Origin: Acidimicrobiaceae bacterium
Lineage (GTDB): Bacteria; Actinomycetota; Acidimicrobiia; Acidimicrobiales; UBA8592
Assembly: GCA_002709645.1 (NCBI GenBank)
Contig: PAQG01000028.1
Coordinates: 1-54,870 of the forward strand
DNA: 54,870 nt
Direction of reading: 5' to 3'
In this document: positions 24,403-33,625 of the stretch, in pieces
Layout of the letters: every line of letters starts with the position of its first letter
Position numbering within the stretch: the first letter of the stretch is position 1
Translations under genes and position numbers: made by a program
The notes under the pieces: generated by a model
Databases searched by the model: none
What the model was told of the DNA's origin: nothing
What the model saw: the letters and a program-made list of their open reading frames with translations, nothing else

Positions 24403-25326
24403 CTACTGTGTTGGGACGACCCCGCCAGCTTCAACCCATTCAGCAATTACCTTTCCAGCCTCTTTCGGGTTGTAAACATCTTCCTCGTAACTCCATTGAC
24501 CATTCCCTGCATAATGCAGGATGACATGGACATTGAATGAGTAGGCCTTGTCTCCGCCTTTTGGGTCAGGAAGACAATTCGGGATGAGCGCTATTACCCG
24601 ATTCCCATCAATCATGTAATGATCAATTGGAAAAGTCATTTCAGGAAATGGGCCCATTGTGTTCGTTATCCATTCCCGTATCTCTTCCCTACCTGAGAAT
24701 TTCCCATAATGGTGCTCAAAATATCTAGCATCCTCGGTGAACTGGTCAGCCCACTGATCCCAATCACCCGTTTCAACGGCTAAAGAACTTCGTTGAGAGT
24801 ATAAAAGAAACTCTCGTTCTACCTCTTCTCTTGGAAATGACGGTTCAGGCACGGTAGGCGCCCAATCCTCGATTCCTTTTAATGACCTATTAATGGGAGT
24901 TTCAATTCGCCCCCCATCATTAAACCATTCTCCCCAGACACGTTCGCCATCCGCAGGGTTATAAAAATCCTCCTCATAATTCCATTTCCCATCCCCCGCA
25001 TATTGCAGAATTGTTGTATTCGGAAACCCATACCGCTTTCCGGTTCCAGTTGGATCAGGGAGGTTGTTCCAGATGTAAAGAGCTACTCTGTCATCTTGGA
25101 TCACCCACCATTCCATCCACAAAGACATGTTGGGGTAATCCTGCATGGTGGAAACTATCCAATCGGTAATTTCTTCTCTCCCGTTAAACTCACCAAGAAA
25201 ATGCTCAACATAATGCGCGTCTTCCGTAAACAGTGAACCCCACCCTTCCCAATCATGATTCAAAACGCCACGTTGCCGATATTCATCAAAAGCAGCCTGT
25301 ATTTCTTCTTCGGAGTACTCCCCCAT
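24403..25326 (-). CDS. Tandem SnoaL/NTF2-like protein
   Basis: A 307-residue protein made of two homologous halves of the NTF2/SnoaL fold. Each has a starting helix with Tyr/Arg, then W-x4-FTEDA-x-Y-x-EH, GREEI-x-W-I, and ends in YEEDxYNP followed by a Trp-rich tail (about 5-145 and 160-300). SnoaL-like domains act as cyclases, dehydratases or isomerases, and the same fold forms beta subunits of Rieske dioxygenases. Start: the ATG at 25324-25326 with GAGGTG upstream. Substrate unknown. Confidence 0.8.
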   Translation of the reverse strand: MGEYSEEEIQAAFDEYRQRGVLNHDWEGWGSLFTEDAHYVEHFLGEFNGREEITDWIVSTMQDYPNMSLWMEWWVIQDDRVALYIWNNLPDPTGTGKRYGFPNTTILQYAGDGKWNYEEDFYNPADGERVWGEWFNDGGRIETPINRSLKGIEDWAPTVPEPSFPREEVEREFLLYSQRSSLAVETGDWDQWADQFTEDARYFEHHYGKFSGREEIREWITNTMGPFPEMTFPIDHYMIDGNRVIALIPNCLPDPKGGDKAYSFNVHVILHYAGNGQWSYEEDVYNPKEAGKVIAEWVEAGGVVPTQ

Positions 25327-25448
25327 TGACACCTCGTTCAAAAAATCAAATTGGACTCTATGGCTAGACTTCCACGGTGAAAGAAAAAACTCAAGATTGA
25401 AGTGCCTCGTTTCGGCAATTACCCAGAATCTGGGGTAAAAATATATAC

Positions 25449-26231
25449 ATGATTATTGTTGTTTCTCCAGCGAAAGCTCTTGACTTTGACTCGCCACTCG
25501 CGACTGAAAAAAATAGTGATCCCAACCACCTGAAGAAAAGTTCAGAACTGGTGGAGGTTCTTTCAAATAAATCCCCTGACGACCTTCGTTCACTCATGTC
25601 TATCTCGCAGTCACTTGCAGATTTGAACTTTGAGAGATACCAAGACTGGAGTCTCCCCTTCACAACCGATAACGCTCGGCCTGCTGTTCTTTCTTTTAGC
25701 GGAGACACATACATTGGCTTAGACGCTGTTGCCTCTTTCTCTGAGAGCGACTATGACTTTGCCCAAGAAACTCTTCGCATCCTTTCAGGTCTTTATGGGG
25801 TACTTCGCCCCCTTGATCTGATCCAGCCATACCGGTTGGAGATGGGGACCAAATTGGTCACCGAACATGGGGCTAATCTTTACGAGTACTGGGGAAACAC
25901 TATAACTGACTCTTTAAACAAGGACCTTGATCAAAGCCCAGGAGAAAGTGTTTTAATTAACCTGGCGTCAAACGAATATTTCAAATCTATTCATCTTGAT
26001 CACTTACAGTGTCCAGTAGTTACTCCATCTTTCCTAGACAGAAAAGAAGGGGGCGATTATAAGACGGTGAGTTTCTATGCAAAACGCGCACGAGGGTCAA
26101 TGGCATCATGGATTATCAAGAATCGTATATCTTCCGCTGAAGACTTCTCTGGATTCTCCGAAAACGGGTACAGCTTCTGTAAGGAGCGTTCAGATAATGC
26201 CTCACCCGTTTTTGTCAGAACAAACGATTAG
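25449..26231 (+). CDS. yaaA: Peroxide stress protein YaaA (DUF328)
   Basis: A 260-residue protein with the family's opening MIIVVSPAKALDFDSP, the middle FSGDTYIGLDA and LSGLYGVLRPLDLIQPYRLEMGTK segments, and the end AKRARGSMASWIIKNRI. YaaA of E. coli limits free iron and DNA damage during peroxide stress and has a DNA-binding fold. It starts a plus-strand series with the GAPDH gene 14 bases downstream, so it may be co-expressed with the arsenate genes. Confidence 0.92.
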   Translation: MIIVVSPAKALDFDSPLATEKNSDPNHLKKSSELVEVLSNKSPDDLRSLMSISQSLADLNFERYQDWSLPFTTDNARPAVLSFSGDTYIGLDAVASFSESDYDFAQETLRILSGLYGVLRPLDLIQPYRLEMGTKLVTEHGANLYEYWGNTITDSLNKDLDQSPGESVLINLASNEYFKSIHLDHLQCPVVTPSFLDRKEGGDYKTVSFYAKRARGSMASWIIKNRISSAEDFSGFSENGYSFCKERSDNASPVFVRTND

Positions 26232-26245
26232 TCGGCCGGGCTTTC

Positions 26246-27253
26246 ATGGCGCGTAGAATTGGTATTAACGGGTTCGGAAGAATGGGTCGGCTTGTAGTCA
26301 GAGCTTTGGCCCACCACAGTGACCTTGAATTAGTCCATGTAAATGAAATTAACGGGGATGTTGATACTGCAGCCCATTTGATGATGTTTGATAGCATCCA
26401 CGGAACCTGGAAACGAGAAGCAAGAAGCGATGGGAATTCTCTCTTCCTTGATGGGGCAGAAGTTACTTTCTCAAACTATGCCACACCAGCCGAAGTTCCT
26501 TGGGCTGACCTTGGGGTATCTTTGGTCTTGGAATGCACCGGCGCTTTCCGCTCGGTTGAAACCCTATCCCCGTACTTCAATCAGGGAATTGAGAAAGTCG
26601 TTGTTGCAGCTCCGGTCAACGATGATCGGGTTTTAAATATCGTTATGGGATGCAATGACGATCTCTACGACAGCGACAAACACGATATTGTGACCGCTGC
26701 TTCCTGTACAACAAATTGCATAGCCCCCGTAGTGAAGGTTCTCAATGAGGAGATAGGAATCGAACAGGGAATGGTGACGACAATTCATGCCCCCACTAAC
26801 ACGCAAGTGGTCGTTGACTCTCCATTGGACGATCCGAGGCGTTCGCGTTCAGCACTCAATTCTCTTATTCCCACATCAACTGGTTCGGCAACAGCCATAA
26901 CGCGGATTTTTCCGGAACTTGAAGGCAAACTGACCGGTATCGCTGTTAGGGTTCCGGTGCTTAACGCTTCACTCTCTGATTGCGTTTTCGCTCTTTCTGC
27001 AAAGGCTTCTGCAGTTGAGATCAATGATCTTTTATCGCAAGCAGCGGAAACTTCTCTTGCGGGGATACTTGGAGTGGAGCGGCGCCCATTGGTTTCAGCG
27101 GATTATGTAAATGACTCAAGATCTGCAATTGTTGACGCACCATCAACAATGGTCTTGGATGATGGACTAGCTAAGGTTCTTATCTGGTATGACAATGAGT
27201 ACGGTTACGTCCATAGAATGGCGGAATTAGCAAGTAAAGTTGCCAGCGAATAA
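26246..27253 (+). CDS. Glyceraldehyde-3-phosphate dehydrogenase, ArsJ-associated type
   Basis: A 335-residue GAPDH with the NAD-binding GINGFGRMGRL at 6-16, the catalytic SCTTNC with Cys154, and HAPTNTQ downstream. The next gene, 13 bases away, is arsJ. In that known pair, GAPDH uses arsenate in place of phosphate to form 1-arseno-3-phosphoglycerate, which ArsJ exports. Features such as APVNDDRVLNIVMGCND in place of the usual glycolytic sequence fit this specialised branch. A glycolytic role cannot be excluded without knowing whether another gap gene exists in the genome. Confidence 0.88.
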   Translation: MARRIGINGFGRMGRLVVRALAHHSDLELVHVNEINGDVDTAAHLMMFDSIHGTWKREARSDGNSLFLDGAEVTFSNYATPAEVPWADLGVSLVLECTGAFRSVETLSPYFNQGIEKVVVAAPVNDDRVLNIVMGCNDDLYDSDKHDIVTAASCTTNCIAPVVKVLNEEIGIEQGMVTTIHAPTNTQVVVDSPLDDPRRSRSALNSLIPTSTGSATAITRIFPELEGKLTGIAVRVPVLNASLSDCVFALSAKASAVEINDLLSQAAETSLAGILGVERRPLVSADYVNDSRSAIVDAPSTMVLDDGLAKVLIWYDNEYGYVHRMAELASKVASE

Positions 27254-27266
27254 TGGTCTTTAATAC

Positions 27267-28502
27267 ATGAATTTCAGAACCTACAGTCTTGTCACTGGGG
27301 CATATTGGAGTCTCACCATCACTGATGGTGCCTTACGGATGATTGTTCTTCTCTATTTCCATGAACTAGGTTATGGCCCTCTTGAATTGAGTTTTCTTTT
27401 CCTTGCTTATGAACTTATGGGTGTCGTTACTAACCTTTTTGGGGGTTGGGCCGGTGCAAAATCTGGTTTAGATCAAACGCTTAAGGCAGGTTTAGCTATC
27501 CAAATCGTTGCTCTTTTAGCGATTTCCTTTGTTGATCCAAATTGGAGTAAAGCGCTTTCGGTTATCTTCGTTATGACGTGCCAAGCCCTATCTGGTATCG
27601 CGAAGGATCTCACAAAAGTGAGTTCAAAAAGCGTTGTCAAATTTGTTGTTCCCGATGACGTTAATGATCAACAACAATCCCGTCTGTTCAAATGGGTCGC
27701 TATCCTCACTGGTTCAAAGAATGCTTTAAAGGGGGTAGGGTTTTTCATCGGAGGAGCCCTGCTTTCCTGGTTAAGTTTCCGGATCGCCCTTATAGTGATG
27801 GCCTCATTCGTAGCAGTTCCACTATTTCTGATAATTGTTCTCTTGAAGGAGCAAATCGGGAAATCTAGGAAAATAGGATCTAAGAGAGTATTGTCGTCAA
27901 CCTATCCTTCTGTGAATCGCCTATCGGTAGCAAGATTCTTCCTTTTCGGTTCCAGGGATATCTGGTTTGTTGTCGCCCTACCCGTATTTCTTGATGAGAA
28001 TTTGGGATGGTCTTATCAAGGGATAGGTGGGTTCCTAGCAGCGTGGGTGATTGGATACGGGATTATCCAGTCCGGTGCTCCTTCCATGATGAAGTTGTCT
28101 AAAGGGTCAAATGCTGCCGGGAGTTTAGCGAAAGGTTGGGCTGCTGCATTGTTCGTACTTACTGGTGTCATCACAATTCTAGTGGGAAACAATGTCGCCC
28201 GAAGCACAACTGTTATAGCTGGACTGCTGGTTTTTGGTTTCCTATTTGCGTTAAATTCTTCTCTGCACTCTTTCCTGATCCTTGCATATACTGCTGATAA
28301 CGATGACGTAGCTGTAAATGTTGGACTCTATTACGCAGCGAATGCTGCCGGACGATTTGTTGGAACGCTTCTATCCGGCTTGGCTTACCTCTGGGGTGGA
28401 CTGACACTTGCCCTATTGTTCTCAACAGGTTTTCTTATGGTCAATTGGGCCTTATCTCTGAGTTTGCCATCAACAGTTACGTCACAATTGAAAACTCACT
28501 AA
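27267..28502 (+). CDS. arsJ: Organoarsenical efflux MFS transporter ArsJ
   Basis: A 411-residue major facilitator with about eleven or twelve hydrophobic segments. The N-terminal YSLVTGAYWSLTITDGALRM, the ELGYGPLELSFLFLAYE helix and the SGIAKDLTKVSSKSVVK loop match ArsJ proteins. It exports 1-arseno-3-phosphoglycerate, which breaks down outside to arsenate. The adjacent GAPDH makes the substrate. No ArsR, ArsB or ArsC gene is nearby. The stop overlaps that of the convergent cupin gene by 3 bases. Confidence 0.92.
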   Translation: MNFRTYSLVTGAYWSLTITDGALRMIVLLYFHELGYGPLELSFLFLAYELMGVVTNLFGGWAGAKSGLDQTLKAGLAIQIVALLAISFVDPNWSKALSVIFVMTCQALSGIAKDLTKVSSKSVVKFVVPDDVNDQQQSRLFKWVAILTGSKNALKGVGFFIGGALLSWLSFRIALIVMASFVAVPLFLIIVLLKEQIGKSRKIGSKRVLSSTYPSVNRLSVARFFLFGSRDIWFVVALPVFLDENLGWSYQGIGGFLAAWVIGYGIIQSGAPSMMKLSKGSNAAGSLAKGWAAALFVLTGVITILVGNNVARSTTVIAGLLVFGFLFALNSSLHSFLILAYTADNDDVAVNVGLYYAANAAGRFVGTLLSGLAYLWGGLTLALLFSTGFLMVNWALSLSLPSTVTSQLKTH

Positions 28503-29614
28503 AGATTATTGAGTCCTATTTCAAGAACTTTGAAACCTTCGTCAAAATCTGTCAAAGCGAATTCTGTTTCATTGCTATAGCCATACGGGCATACCATTGC
28601 ATCTGTTCGTTCTAGATTGATTTCTTTCTTGTGGTGAGTGACCGTTCCCGTTCCTTGAAGAACAAACCAGAGTAGAAATTCAGGGTTATCTTCAGTGATA
28701 AGTGGATTTAGACTGGATTCGTTCGTGTCATTAGTTCCAGTCGCTTCAATAATGGTTACCCAACCAGTACCTCCTGATGCATCTGCGATCGATGTTTCTC
28801 GAATCCTCAATGAACTGTTTCCCATATACGGTGTCCACTGGCTTTCAGATTGCCTACTGAGGGCAAATCGCTGTCCCGAGAATTCCTGAGTTGGGGCAAA
28901 CATCTTATTAGGTAGGCTCATTGCCCGATCTGCATATGTTGCGTGGTCAGATGGTGAACTGAACTCAATAACTTCTAGGTTGTCAAAGGATTCAAGAACC
29001 CTATGGCGTATGTGTGGTGGCTGCAGAACACAATCTCCTTCTTCAAACATAAAGGGATCTCCTTGACCCTCGTATACCAGTTTGGCTGAACCTTGAAGGC
29101 AGTAAATGATTTGAAAACCTACATCGTGGTAATGAACCCAGTCTGGAACTTCCCCTGATCCTTCAATTCTGATGTGAGAGGCTGTGACCCCGGAATTGGG
29201 AACTTCTATGAGTGAGCGGTATGCCATATCAGCGCGTCCAGTAACCCACTGGGAATTGACTTGTTTCGCTGTAGTAAAAATAGGATCTGGTCGCGGCTCA
29301 CTAATTATTTTCTTTGTGCGTGTTACATAATTTATTTTTGTCCCGTTGGGACCCTGTATACAAGTTCCTTCGAGTTCTGCTTCTTCGGCAAAAACCTCAA
29401 GGGTGACTGGAGAGCATTTCGAATGCTTATCTAGTGATACGGTAAAATCTCCAAGGGCTAATATGGCAATATTGGGATCTTCAGCTGGTGCGATCATTTC
29501 GACTTCAAAACCTAATTCATCGACAAAGAAGGAAAGCCCGCTTTGGAAGTCCGGTGCTGCGACTACCAGCTGAATTGGATTGATAGCGTTTCTCTCTACC
29601 GGATCTGTATTCAT
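28499..29614 (-). CDS. VOC domain plus double cupin protein
   Basis: A 371-residue protein. Residues about 5-110 resemble a vicinal-oxygen-chelate (glyoxalase) domain (IQLVVAAPDFQSGLSFFVDELGFE). Residues about 150-230 form a cupin with the metal-binding pattern VHYHDVGFQIIYCLQG ... PPHIRHRV. The last roughly 110 residues look like a second cupin whose metal ligands are poorly kept. Both folds support dioxygenase or isomerase chemistry. The ATG at 29612-29614 overlaps the stop of the upstream short gene (ATGA), so translation is coupled; there is no strong ribosome-binding site. Exact role unknown. Confidence 0.7.
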   Translation of the reverse strand: MNTDPVERNAINPIQLVVAAPDFQSGLSFFVDELGFEVEMIAPAEDPNIAILALGDFTVSLDKHSKCSPVTLEVFAEEAELEGTCIQGPNGTKINYVTRTKKIISEPRPDPIFTTAKQVNSQWVTGRADMAYRSLIEVPNSGVTASHIRIEGSGEVPDWVHYHDVGFQIIYCLQGSAKLVYEGQGDPFMFEEGDCVLQPPHIRHRVLESFDNLEVIEFSSPSDHATYADRAMSLPNKMFAPTQEFSGQRFALSRQSESQWTPYMGNSSLRIRETSIADASGGTGWVTIIEATGTNDTNESSLNPLITEDNPEFLLWFVLQGTGTVTHHKKEINLERTDAMVCPYGYSNETEFALTDFDEGFKVLEIGLNNL

Positions 29615-29976
29615 GAGGGTGTGGCAAGAACCCAATCTAAACTGTCATGGACGAGTATTTGGGTTCCTGCTTCATTTAAAGCGTCATTTTCAAGCAGCGT
29701 TGAGAGTATCCCCCCTGTGCAATCCACAATGAAATCTGAGGCTGCAAGTACTTCGGAAAGAAGGTTGCGCGTTCCGGCTGCATTCTCCGTATTGGATTCG
29801 AATGGAACATGTACTTCAATCATTGGTGACCCTAATGATTGAAGAGCAAATCTTGTTACATCTCCTATTTGAGTATTCTCTGAAGAAGAAACCATAACGA
29901 CTGAAGATTCATGCGTAATTCCTCGTTGTTTCAGTTGCTGCGCATTTAAAGCTACGCTATTCCAAGTAATTTCCAT
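29611..29976 (-). CDS. Half-length protein resembling the N-terminal domain of aminopeptidase T/2,5-dihydroxypyridine dioxygenase family
   Basis: A 121-residue protein. The alternating strand/helix sequence with HESSVVMVSSSENTQIGDV and ASDFIVDCTGG resembles the N-terminal Rossmann-like part of NicX/M29-type proteins, which are normally about 350 residues. The metal-binding C-terminal half is absent. It ends in a TGA overlapping the next gene's ATG. Either it is a stable truncated form working with the VOC-cupin protein, or it is a remnant. The family match is by eye and moderate. It is divergent from the puuD-like gene across 111 bases. Confidence 0.5.
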   Translation of the reverse strand: MEITWNSVALNAQQLKQRGITHESSVVMVSSSENTQIGDVTRFALQSLGSPMIEVHVPFESNTENAAGTRNLLSEVLAASDFIVDCTGGILSTLLENDALNEAGTQILVHDSLDWVLATPS

Positions 29977-30087
29977 CTGGTTTAAGTCCTATTAGCTTGC
30001 GTACGAGCCATTAACTCCTCTATACGAATTAGTTTCAATTATGTACGATACCGTTCTTATGCATACCATTTGCTTTGATTGGGGAAC

Positions 30088-30798
30088 ATGACAACAAAAC
30101 CACTTATAGGAATTACGGGGAAACGAAGAAAAGGCGAAGATTTGCGCGGAAGTTTACGTGTTATGAGCGCGTTATCTTTCGATGTTTTCTGGGTTGATTA
30201 TGCTGAGGGGATTCTCGCGGCGGGAGGTATCCCTGTTTTCCTCCCACTGGGTATTGAACCTAAGGAAATCATTAATCATTTAGATGGAATCCTTATGAGC
30301 GGAGGTGCGGATATATCACCGGAACTGTATGGAGCGGATCCAGAGCCTGGGTTAGGAGCTGTTGAACCTATCCGGGATCAGTTTGAATTAGATCTTCTTG
30401 ACGTGGCATATGAAAGAGAAATGCCCATTGCGGGAATCTGTAGAGGTTTACAGATATTGAATGTTTCCGCTGGGGGAAGCCTATTTCAGGATATTCCGCC
30501 TCATGCTGTTCGAGATAAACCTCCCACGGCACGAGTACATGAGGTCACTATTGAAAAAGGGTCAACTCTGGAAGGACTTTATGGATCAAAAGCACAGGTA
30601 AATTCCTTACACCATCAAAGTATTGATCGTGTTGGAAAAGAATTTCTTGTCACTGCGAGGTCCGCTGATGCAGGTGTTGAGGGCATTGAACATGAAAGCC
30701 TTCCAATCATCGCAGTGCAGTGGCACCCAGAAATGCTTGATACGCGTGATAGCGATCCACTTTTCAAATGGCTTGTTGACAAAGCTATTTCTTCATAA
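30088..30798 (+). CDS. puuD: Class I glutamine amidotransferase, gamma-glutamyl-GABA hydrolase type (PuuD-like)
   Basis: A 236-residue hydrolase. The catalytic Cys lies in GICRGLQILN; the His and Glu lie in VQWHPEMLDT. The N-terminal GITGKRRKG and the MSGGADISPELYG segment are family marks. PuuD frees GABA from gamma-glutamyl-GABA in putrescine breakdown, and nearby polyamine genes support that role. No gamma-glutamylputrescine synthetase (PuuA) is seen in the window. The ATG at 30088 is preferred to a TTG three codons earlier. It converges with the mmsA-like gene. Confidence 0.85.
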   Translation: MTTKPLIGITGKRRKGEDLRGSLRVMSALSFDVFWVDYAEGILAAGGIPVFLPLGIEPKEIINHLDGILMSGGADISPELYGADPEPGLGAVEPIRDQFELDLLDVAYEREMPIAGICRGLQILNVSAGGSLFQDIPPHAVRDKPPTARVHEVTIEKGSTLEGLYGSKAQVNSLHHQSIDRVGKEFLVTARSADAGVEGIEHESLPIIAVQWHPEMLDTRDSDPLFKWLVDKAISS

Positions 30799-30800
30799 AC

Positions 30801-32288
30801 CTAGTTGTTTCGTGGAAATCCTAAATCTACCTGGCTAGTTGTTGGATCTGGCCATCTACTGGTGACGACTTTTTGTTTCGTGAAGAAATGCATGCCTTCA
30901 GGACCGTACATTGCCGTATCTCCAAATAAGGAATCGTTCCATCCCCCAAATGAGTGATATCCCACAGGGACTGGTATCGGTACGTTGATTCCAACCATGC
31001 CAGCTTGAACATCTTTCTGGAATCGCCGAGCAGTTCCACCATCTCTAGTGAAAAGAGCTACACCATTTCCGTACCGGTTCTGTTCAATTATGGTCATCGC
31101 TTCGTCAAATGTGTCGGCTCTCACTATGCATAGGACCGGTCCGAAGATTTCATCCTTGTAGACATCCATTTTGGTTGTCACATTGTCAAGCAGTGTGACG
31201 CCAAGAAAGAAACCTGCATTATCTAAGAGGTCGTTTCTCCCATCGGCGATAATTGACGCTCCTTCTTTTTCTCCTGATTCAATGTAGCTAATCACCCGAT
31301 CTCGATGGTCTTTACTTATCAAAGGTCCCATCTCTGATTCAGGTTGCGTCCCGGGTCCAATTGTTAGTTCATCAATACGTTCGGTAATTGCGTCAACAAG
31401 CGGATCTGCTACTTCCCCTACTGCAACTACGACAGAAATTGCCATGCATCGTTCACCCGCTGACCCATATGCTGCTGATACTGCTGCATCTGCAGCAAGG
31501 TCAATATCTGCATCAGGTAGTACTACCATGTGGTTTTTCGCTCCACCGAGAGCTTGAACACGCTTACCATTAGATGTTCCAGTCTCATACACATGTTTGG
31601 CAACCGGTGTTGAACCCACGAAACTAATTGCGTCGACATCAGCATGGGCTAGAAGAAGATTAACGGATTCTTTATCTCCATTGATGAGATTCACTACCCC
31701 TGACGGAAATCCGGCTTCCTGTATTAGCTCCACAAGCAATGCTGGGGCAGAAGGATTCCTGTCTGATGGTTTCAGGATAAATGTATTTCCGGATGCGATT
31801 GCGTTTGGCAGCATCCACAATGGGACCATCGCAGGAAAATTGAATGGTGTGATGCCCGCACAAACACCTACTGGCTGGCGGAGTGTGTAGACATCAACGC
31901 CCGTTGACGCTTGCTCACTGTAGCTTCCTTTCAGAGTTTCAGCGAAGCCGCATGCGTATTCAATGTTTTCAATGCCGCGGGCTACTTCACCTCGGGCATC
32001 TTCTATAACTTTTCCATGTTCCTGAGTAATAAGTTCAGCTATTTGCTGCTCATTTTGCACGACAAGATTTCTGAATTTATATAACAGTTTGGTCCGTTGC
32101 GCTATAGATGTATTTTTCCATTCCTTAAAAGCCGTTTTAGAAGTCGAAACAGCGAGTTCAACTTCTTTGTTTCTTGCAATCGCTATTTCAGCTACTTGTT
32201 CCCCAGTAGCTGGATTCAATACTTCACTTTTCTCATTTTCGGAAGAATCTAATCTTTGATTGTTTATTGTGTGTTGGATTTGCCGCAT
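30801..32288 (-). CDS. mmsA: CoA-acylating methylmalonate-semialdehyde dehydrogenase
   Basis: A 495-residue aldehyde dehydrogenase. ITPFNFPAMVPLWMLPNAIASGNTFILKPS and the catalytic Cys in GSAGERCMAISV (near residue 283) are characteristic of the MmsA/IolA branch, which turns methylmalonate or malonate semialdehyde into propionyl- or acetyl-CoA. Beside polyamine and beta-amino acid type aminotransferases it may handle malonate semialdehyde from beta-alanine, or serve as the aldehyde step. It is separated from potD by a hairpin, so it probably has its own promoter in 32289-32400. Confidence 0.92.
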   Translation of the reverse strand: MRQIQHTINNQRLDSSENEKSEVLNPATGEQVAEIAIARNKEVELAVSTSKTAFKEWKNTSIAQRTKLLYKFRNLVVQNEQQIAELITQEHGKVIEDARGEVARGIENIEYACGFAETLKGSYSEQASTGVDVYTLRQPVGVCAGITPFNFPAMVPLWMLPNAIASGNTFILKPSDRNPSAPALLVELIQEAGFPSGVVNLINGDKESVNLLLAHADVDAISFVGSTPVAKHVYETGTSNGKRVQALGGAKNHMVVLPDADIDLAADAAVSAAYGSAGERCMAISVVVAVGEVADPLVDAITERIDELTIGPGTQPESEMGPLISKDHRDRVISYIESGEKEGASIIADGRNDLLDNAGFFLGVTLLDNVTTKMDVYKDEIFGPVLCIVRADTFDEAMTIIEQNRYGNGVALFTRDGGTARRFQKDVQAGMVGINVPIPVPVGYHSFGGWNDSLFGDTAMYGPEGMHFFTKQKVVTSRWPDPTTSQVDLGFPRNN

Positions 32289-32403
32289 ATATACCTATGA
32301 ATGGACTGCTACTTATGGTATTGGATTATTCCCAAAGACGGAGATTACCTTAAGAAACCTCGGAGGTGTTTTTAAAGGTATGCGTAATCGCGCTAATGAA
32401 GTT

Positions 32404-32438
32404 TTAAGGGGGCAAGGCTATCGCCCTGCCCCCTTTAA
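32404..32438 (-). terminator. Hairpin after potD, probable terminator
   Basis: TTAAGGGGGCA (32404-32414) pairs with TGCCCCCTTTAA (32427-32438) with one bulged T and an inner GGC/GCC. It lies 15 bases after the potD stop. The T-tract on the minus strand is weak (TTAAAACTT), so it may act by RNA stabilisation as much as termination. Confidence 0.6.
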
Positions 32439-32452
32439 GAATGCTTCAGCCT

Positions 32453-33580
32453 TTAGCCTTTAGCCTCAACAAAGGCGTCTGCGTAGTTGGTTTCAAAATC
32501 TCCGGTATCTTCAATTGATTCCAAGGATTCAATACCACCAGCGTACCGCGCAGGGTCTCTGACAAAATCTAGTAGATCGTCATAGTACCCATCAGCGTCA
32601 TTAGCCATGAGGTCTAGAGCTGCTTGGTTTGGCGTATCGTAATAGTTCCAATCGGACAACGCCGCTCCTTGTTCTGCACTGAGCAACCAGTTAATGAAAG
32701 TGTGAGCCGTACATGGATGTGGTGCGTCGAATACAACAGCCATATTGTCAATCCATCGAGTTCCACCCTCTTCTGGGACAAAGTATAAGTAATCCTCATA
32801 ATTGTCTTGTTCTAGGAATTGCACAAACATGTCACCTGAGTACCCATGACCAATTACTGTTTCACCCTGGGTGATAAACTCATCTGCTGAATCCGTATTG
32901 AATGCTGCTAGTCGACTAGCAGTGGCTTTCAGTAGATCTTTAGCTTCATTGAGCTCATCTTCACTAGTTGAATTTAGTGAATACCCCAAATATTTCAGTG
33001 CGGCACCCACGGTTTCTCGTGGGTCGTTAAGCAGTTGTATCTGTCCGTCAAATTCCCCTGATATTGCAGGGTCAAAGATTAGCCCCCATGAACGTGGGAA
33101 GTCCGTCCCGACTACAGCTGTATTGACAGCAATACCAGTGGTTCCCCATTGGTAGGGCACAGAGTGAGTGCCATCAGGATCATAGTAAAGTCCGCTGAAA
33201 TCATCGGAAATGTTCGCAGCGTTCGGAATGACGTCAAAGTTAAGTGGTTGTATTTTCTTAGCGTCAATAAGAATGGAAACCATATAGTCAGATGGGACAA
33301 TGACGTCGTACCCTGAATTACCTGCTGAAATAATTGGTTGCATTGCCTCGTTGGAGTCGTAGACATCCATCGTGGCGTTAATCCCATATTCTTCAGCAAA
33401 TTCAGCGAGTTGTTCTTCGTCTATATATTCCGCCCAGTTATATAGGGCCAAATCGCCATCTACCTGATTTAATTCGCACGATGCTTTCTCTTCATCGTCA
33501 CTTCCACCGCATGCTGGGATGACTATAAGCGCTAACGCTGCAAATGCCGCCACAAAACGGAGTTTCGTGTTGTTTCTCAT
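32453..33580 (-). CDS. potD: Polyamine-binding lipoprotein (PotD-like)
   Basis: A 375-residue solute-binding protein. The lipoprotein signal ends at IPACGGSDD (Cys near 24). The mature protein has LALYNWAEYIDEE near 47, YDSNEAMQPII and YDVIVPSDYMV, the hallmarks of the PotD/PotF group that binds putrescine or spermidine. The Trp and Asp/Glu residues that hold the amine are likely in these segments. It is the last gene of the operon, 45 bases below potC, and is followed by a hairpin. Confidence 0.92.
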   Translation of the reverse strand: MRNNTKLRFVAAFAALALIVIPACGGSDDEEKASCELNQVDGDLALYNWAEYIDEEQLAEFAEEYGINATMDVYDSNEAMQPIISAGNSGYDVIVPSDYMVSILIDAKKIQPLNFDVIPNAANISDDFSGLYYDPDGTHSVPYQWGTTGIAVNTAVVGTDFPRSWGLIFDPAISGEFDGQIQLLNDPRETVGAALKYLGYSLNSTSEDELNEAKDLLKATASRLAAFNTDSADEFITQGETVIGHGYSGDMFVQFLEQDNYEDYLYFVPEEGGTRWIDNMAVVFDAPHPCTAHTFINWLLSAEQGAALSDWNYYDTPNQAALDLMANDADGYYDDLLDFVRDPARYAGGIESLESIEDTGDFETNYADAFVEAKG

Positions 33581-33625
33581 AAATTCCCCTTTCGACCAGT
33601 GTGGCCATCTTTTGAGATCTTAATC

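Noticed and set aside
32446-32465. Short tandem repeat of TTTAGCC near the potD stop
   Set aside because: Only two units, no wider pattern; probably chance.
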